Shown here: piece after piece, positions 5,748 through 7,049 of the stretch | Position numbering within the stretch: position 1 is the stretch's first letter | How the letters are laid out: every line of letters starts with the position of its first letter | NCBI GenBank assembly: GCA_030539475.1 | Contig: JAUNRY010000112.1 | Coordinates: 1-7,049 of the forward strand | DNA: 7,049 bases | Reading direction: 5' to 3' | Source of the DNA: Bacteroidia bacterium | Lineage (GTDB): Bacteria; Bacteroidota; Bacteroidia; Bacteroidales; Dysgonomonadaceae | Notes under the pieces: generated by a model | The model's input: only the letters and a program-made list of their open reading frames with translations | What the model was told of the DNA's origin: nothing | Database searches by the model: none | Position numbers and translations under genes: made by a program

Positions 5748-6053
5748 ATGGAACAGAAATACAAAAAACTCATCAAGTGCCTTGCGCTGGATGCCATTGG
5801 AATGGCTTCCTTTGCCGTGCCTATAATCGATGTAGTGTGGGCACCCATCGCGGCCTCCATCAGCTACAAAATGTTTGGCGAAAAACGGGGAAAATACACT
5901 TCTATTATCACGTTTATAGAAGAAATTTTACCGGTTACCGACGTTATTCCGTCGTTCACCATTTTCTGGTTTTTGTTTGATTTTCTGGGAATCGGGAAAG
6001 AAAACAAAACGGCGAATGAAGTTGTAAATGCCGATTTTGTAGAAATCAAGTAA
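5748..6053 (+). CDS. Small conserved-looking membrane protein, two hydrophobic hairpins
   Basis: The 101-residue protein has a basic N-terminus (MEQKYKKLIK) followed by two hydrophobic segments, about 12-40 and 53-82, and a polar, acidic tail. Each segment carries the same pattern: P-x-x-D-V at 25-29 and 62-66, then a closing aromatic-containing stretch ending in glycine exactly 19 residues after the proline (G44, G81). This looks like an internal duplication of two membrane hairpins. No catalytic or metal-binding motif is visible and the function is unknown; I recognise it only as resembling small hypothetical inner-membrane proteins of Bacteroidota. The ATG at 5748 is preferred over an upstream in-frame TTG at 5700, which would add an unrelated polar stretch. 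The next gene starts 18 bases after its stop, suggesting co-transcription. Confidence 0.8.
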   Translation: MEQKYKKLIKCLALDAIGMASFAVPIIDVVWAPIAASISYKMFGEKRGKYTSIITFIEEILPVTDVIPSFTIFWFLFDFLGIGKENKTANEVVNADFVEIK

Positions 6054-6071
6054 TTACAAAACACAAACTTT

Positions 6072-6983
6072 ATGAATTTCAAACACATCATCAGCAGCCT
6101 GCTTGTATTTATTACACTGGCAGCCTGCGCAAACACACCTGAAAAACCGGAAGCGAATTCTTTGCTTTGGAAAATATCGGGTAACGGACTGGAAAAACCA
6201 TCGTATCTTTTGGGCACGCACCACTTGGTTCCGTTATCGTTCATCGATAGCATTGCGGGTATAGACGAAGCTTTTGAAGCTACGGAACAAACCATTGGCG
6301 AACTCGATATGAGTAAAATGAACGAATTGCAGGCTCAAATTATGAGCGGCGCTATGATGCCCGCTGAATACAGCTACCAAACGCTTTTAAACGAAGCGGA
6401 TTTTCAGTTGCTGGATAAAACGCTGAAAGAACTCATCGGTATGGGTTTAGACCAATTGGGAAGGATGAGACCCGCGATGTTGAGCAATTTAATTTCCCTC
6501 ACGCTCTATCAAAAATATTACCCTAACTTAGCGGGCGCAATCAGCATCGACCAACACTTTCAGGACGAAGCCACAAAACGTTCGCGGCCGGTGCAATCGC
6601 TTGAAACTGCCGAAGAACAAATTTTCGCCTTATTGGGTTCGCAAACCATCGAAAGACAAGCCGAGATGTTAGCCTGTATGATTAATCATCCCGATATGCT
6701 GAAAGATCAAATGGACAGGTTGCAAACGGCGTATATGAATCAGGATCTGAAAGCATTGAACGATTTATATGAAGAAGAACTGCCCGATGATCCCTGCCCT
6801 ACTACCCAAGAAGAAAAAGACGTGATGAACAAAAACCGCAACGTGAAATGGTTGAAAACTTTGCCCGGAATGATGCAGGAAAAATCATCGTTTATTGCCG
6901 TCGGCAGCCTGCATCTGGTGGGCAAAGACGGATTGATTGAAGGGTTGCGGAAAGCGGGCTACAAGGTGGAGGCGGTGAGGTAA
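6072..6983 (+). CDS. TraB/GumN (PrgY-like) family lipoprotein
   Basis: The 303-residue protein begins with a lipoprotein signal peptide: basic MNFKH, a hydrophobic core, and a lipobox LAAC with lipidated C19. The mature protein should be membrane-anchored outside the cytoplasm. The body matches the TraB/PrgY/GumN family, related to Tiki metalloproteases. The signs are the N-terminal SYLLGTHHLVP (44-54) with the GTHH motif, an RN-x-x-W segment near 256-260 (NRNVKW), and the C-terminal VGSLHLVGKDGLIEGLRKAG (277-296) with H281. In related proteins the two histidine motifs are proposed to bind a metal and support proteolysis, but activity is not established for most bacterial members. Length is usual. 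It follows the small membrane protein gene by 18 bases, probably in one operon. The window ends 66 bases after the stop without a visible terminator. Confidence 0.88.
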   Translation: MNFKHIISSLLVFITLAACANTPEKPEANSLLWKISGNGLEKPSYLLGTHHLVPLSFIDSIAGIDEAFEATEQTIGELDMSKMNELQAQIMSGAMMPAEYSYQTLLNEADFQLLDKTLKELIGMGLDQLGRMRPAMLSNLISLTLYQKYYPNLAGAISIDQHFQDEATKRSRPVQSLETAEEQIFALLGSQTIERQAEMLACMINHPDMLKDQMDRLQTAYMNQDLKALNDLYEEELPDDPCPTTQEEKDVMNKNRNVKWLKTLPGMMQEKSSFIAVGSLHLVGKDGLIEGLRKAGYKVEAVR

Positions 6984-7049
6984 CAAGAAGAATAGGAGAA
7001 AAATAGACAGGGCGACTTGACGAGAATCATTGAGAAAATTATCAAAAAT
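6984..7049. other. Window edge, nothing recognised
   Basis: These 66 bases after the TraB/GumN-type gene are purine-rich and show no start of a gene, terminator hairpin or promoter box that I can support. Confidence 0.6.

Overview
The window looks like an ordinary chromosomal stretch from a member of the Bacteroidota, most likely the order Bacteroidales. The reasons are a promoter of the Bacteroidota type (TTTG, 20-base spacer, TATATTTG) in front of the tRNA, similar TAnnTTTG boxes before mltG and the sphingolipid gene, the lack of Shine-Dalgarno sites before the starts, and a serine palmitoyltransferase closely resembling, from memory, that of Bacteroides. No mobile element, CRISPR array, phage gene or defence cassette was seen, and no clearly new multi-gene system.

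Layout, left to right. Positions 1-239 have no convincing gene but hold a GC-rich block with hairpin potential. A tRNA-Ser(GCU) gene on the minus strand (300-386) follows, with its terminator (240-278) and a strong promoter (415-446). Its promoter is back to back with that of mltG (514-1554, +), a peptidoglycan lytic transglycosylase. mltG converges on an aldo/keto reductase gene (1614-2438, -), and six 7-base tandem units lie between them. Further along the minus strand are ribF (FAD synthesis; apparently a TTG start) and spt (serine palmitoyltransferase), with an intrinsic terminator separating spt from ribF.

The 260-base gap between spt and ferritin holds the spt promoter box, an 8-base inverted repeat touching the spt start codon, and a 40-codon minus-strand reading frame of uncertain status. 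Ferritin ftnA (5086-5604, +) ends in a clear intrinsic terminator. The last two genes, a small two-helix membrane protein (5748-6053) and a TraB/GumN-type lipoprotein (6072-6983), are 18 bases apart and probably form one transcript. The final 66 bases hold nothing recognisable.

The genes are mostly housekeeping: cell-wall synthesis (MltG), flavin cofactors (RibF), membrane sphingolipids (Spt), iron storage (FtnA) and translation (tRNA-Ser). Apart from the last pair they do not form one pathway. The points most worth checking are the intergenic blocks, which may be dispersed repeats or small genes, the hairpin at the spt start, the TTG start of ribF, and the internal duplication in the small membrane protein.
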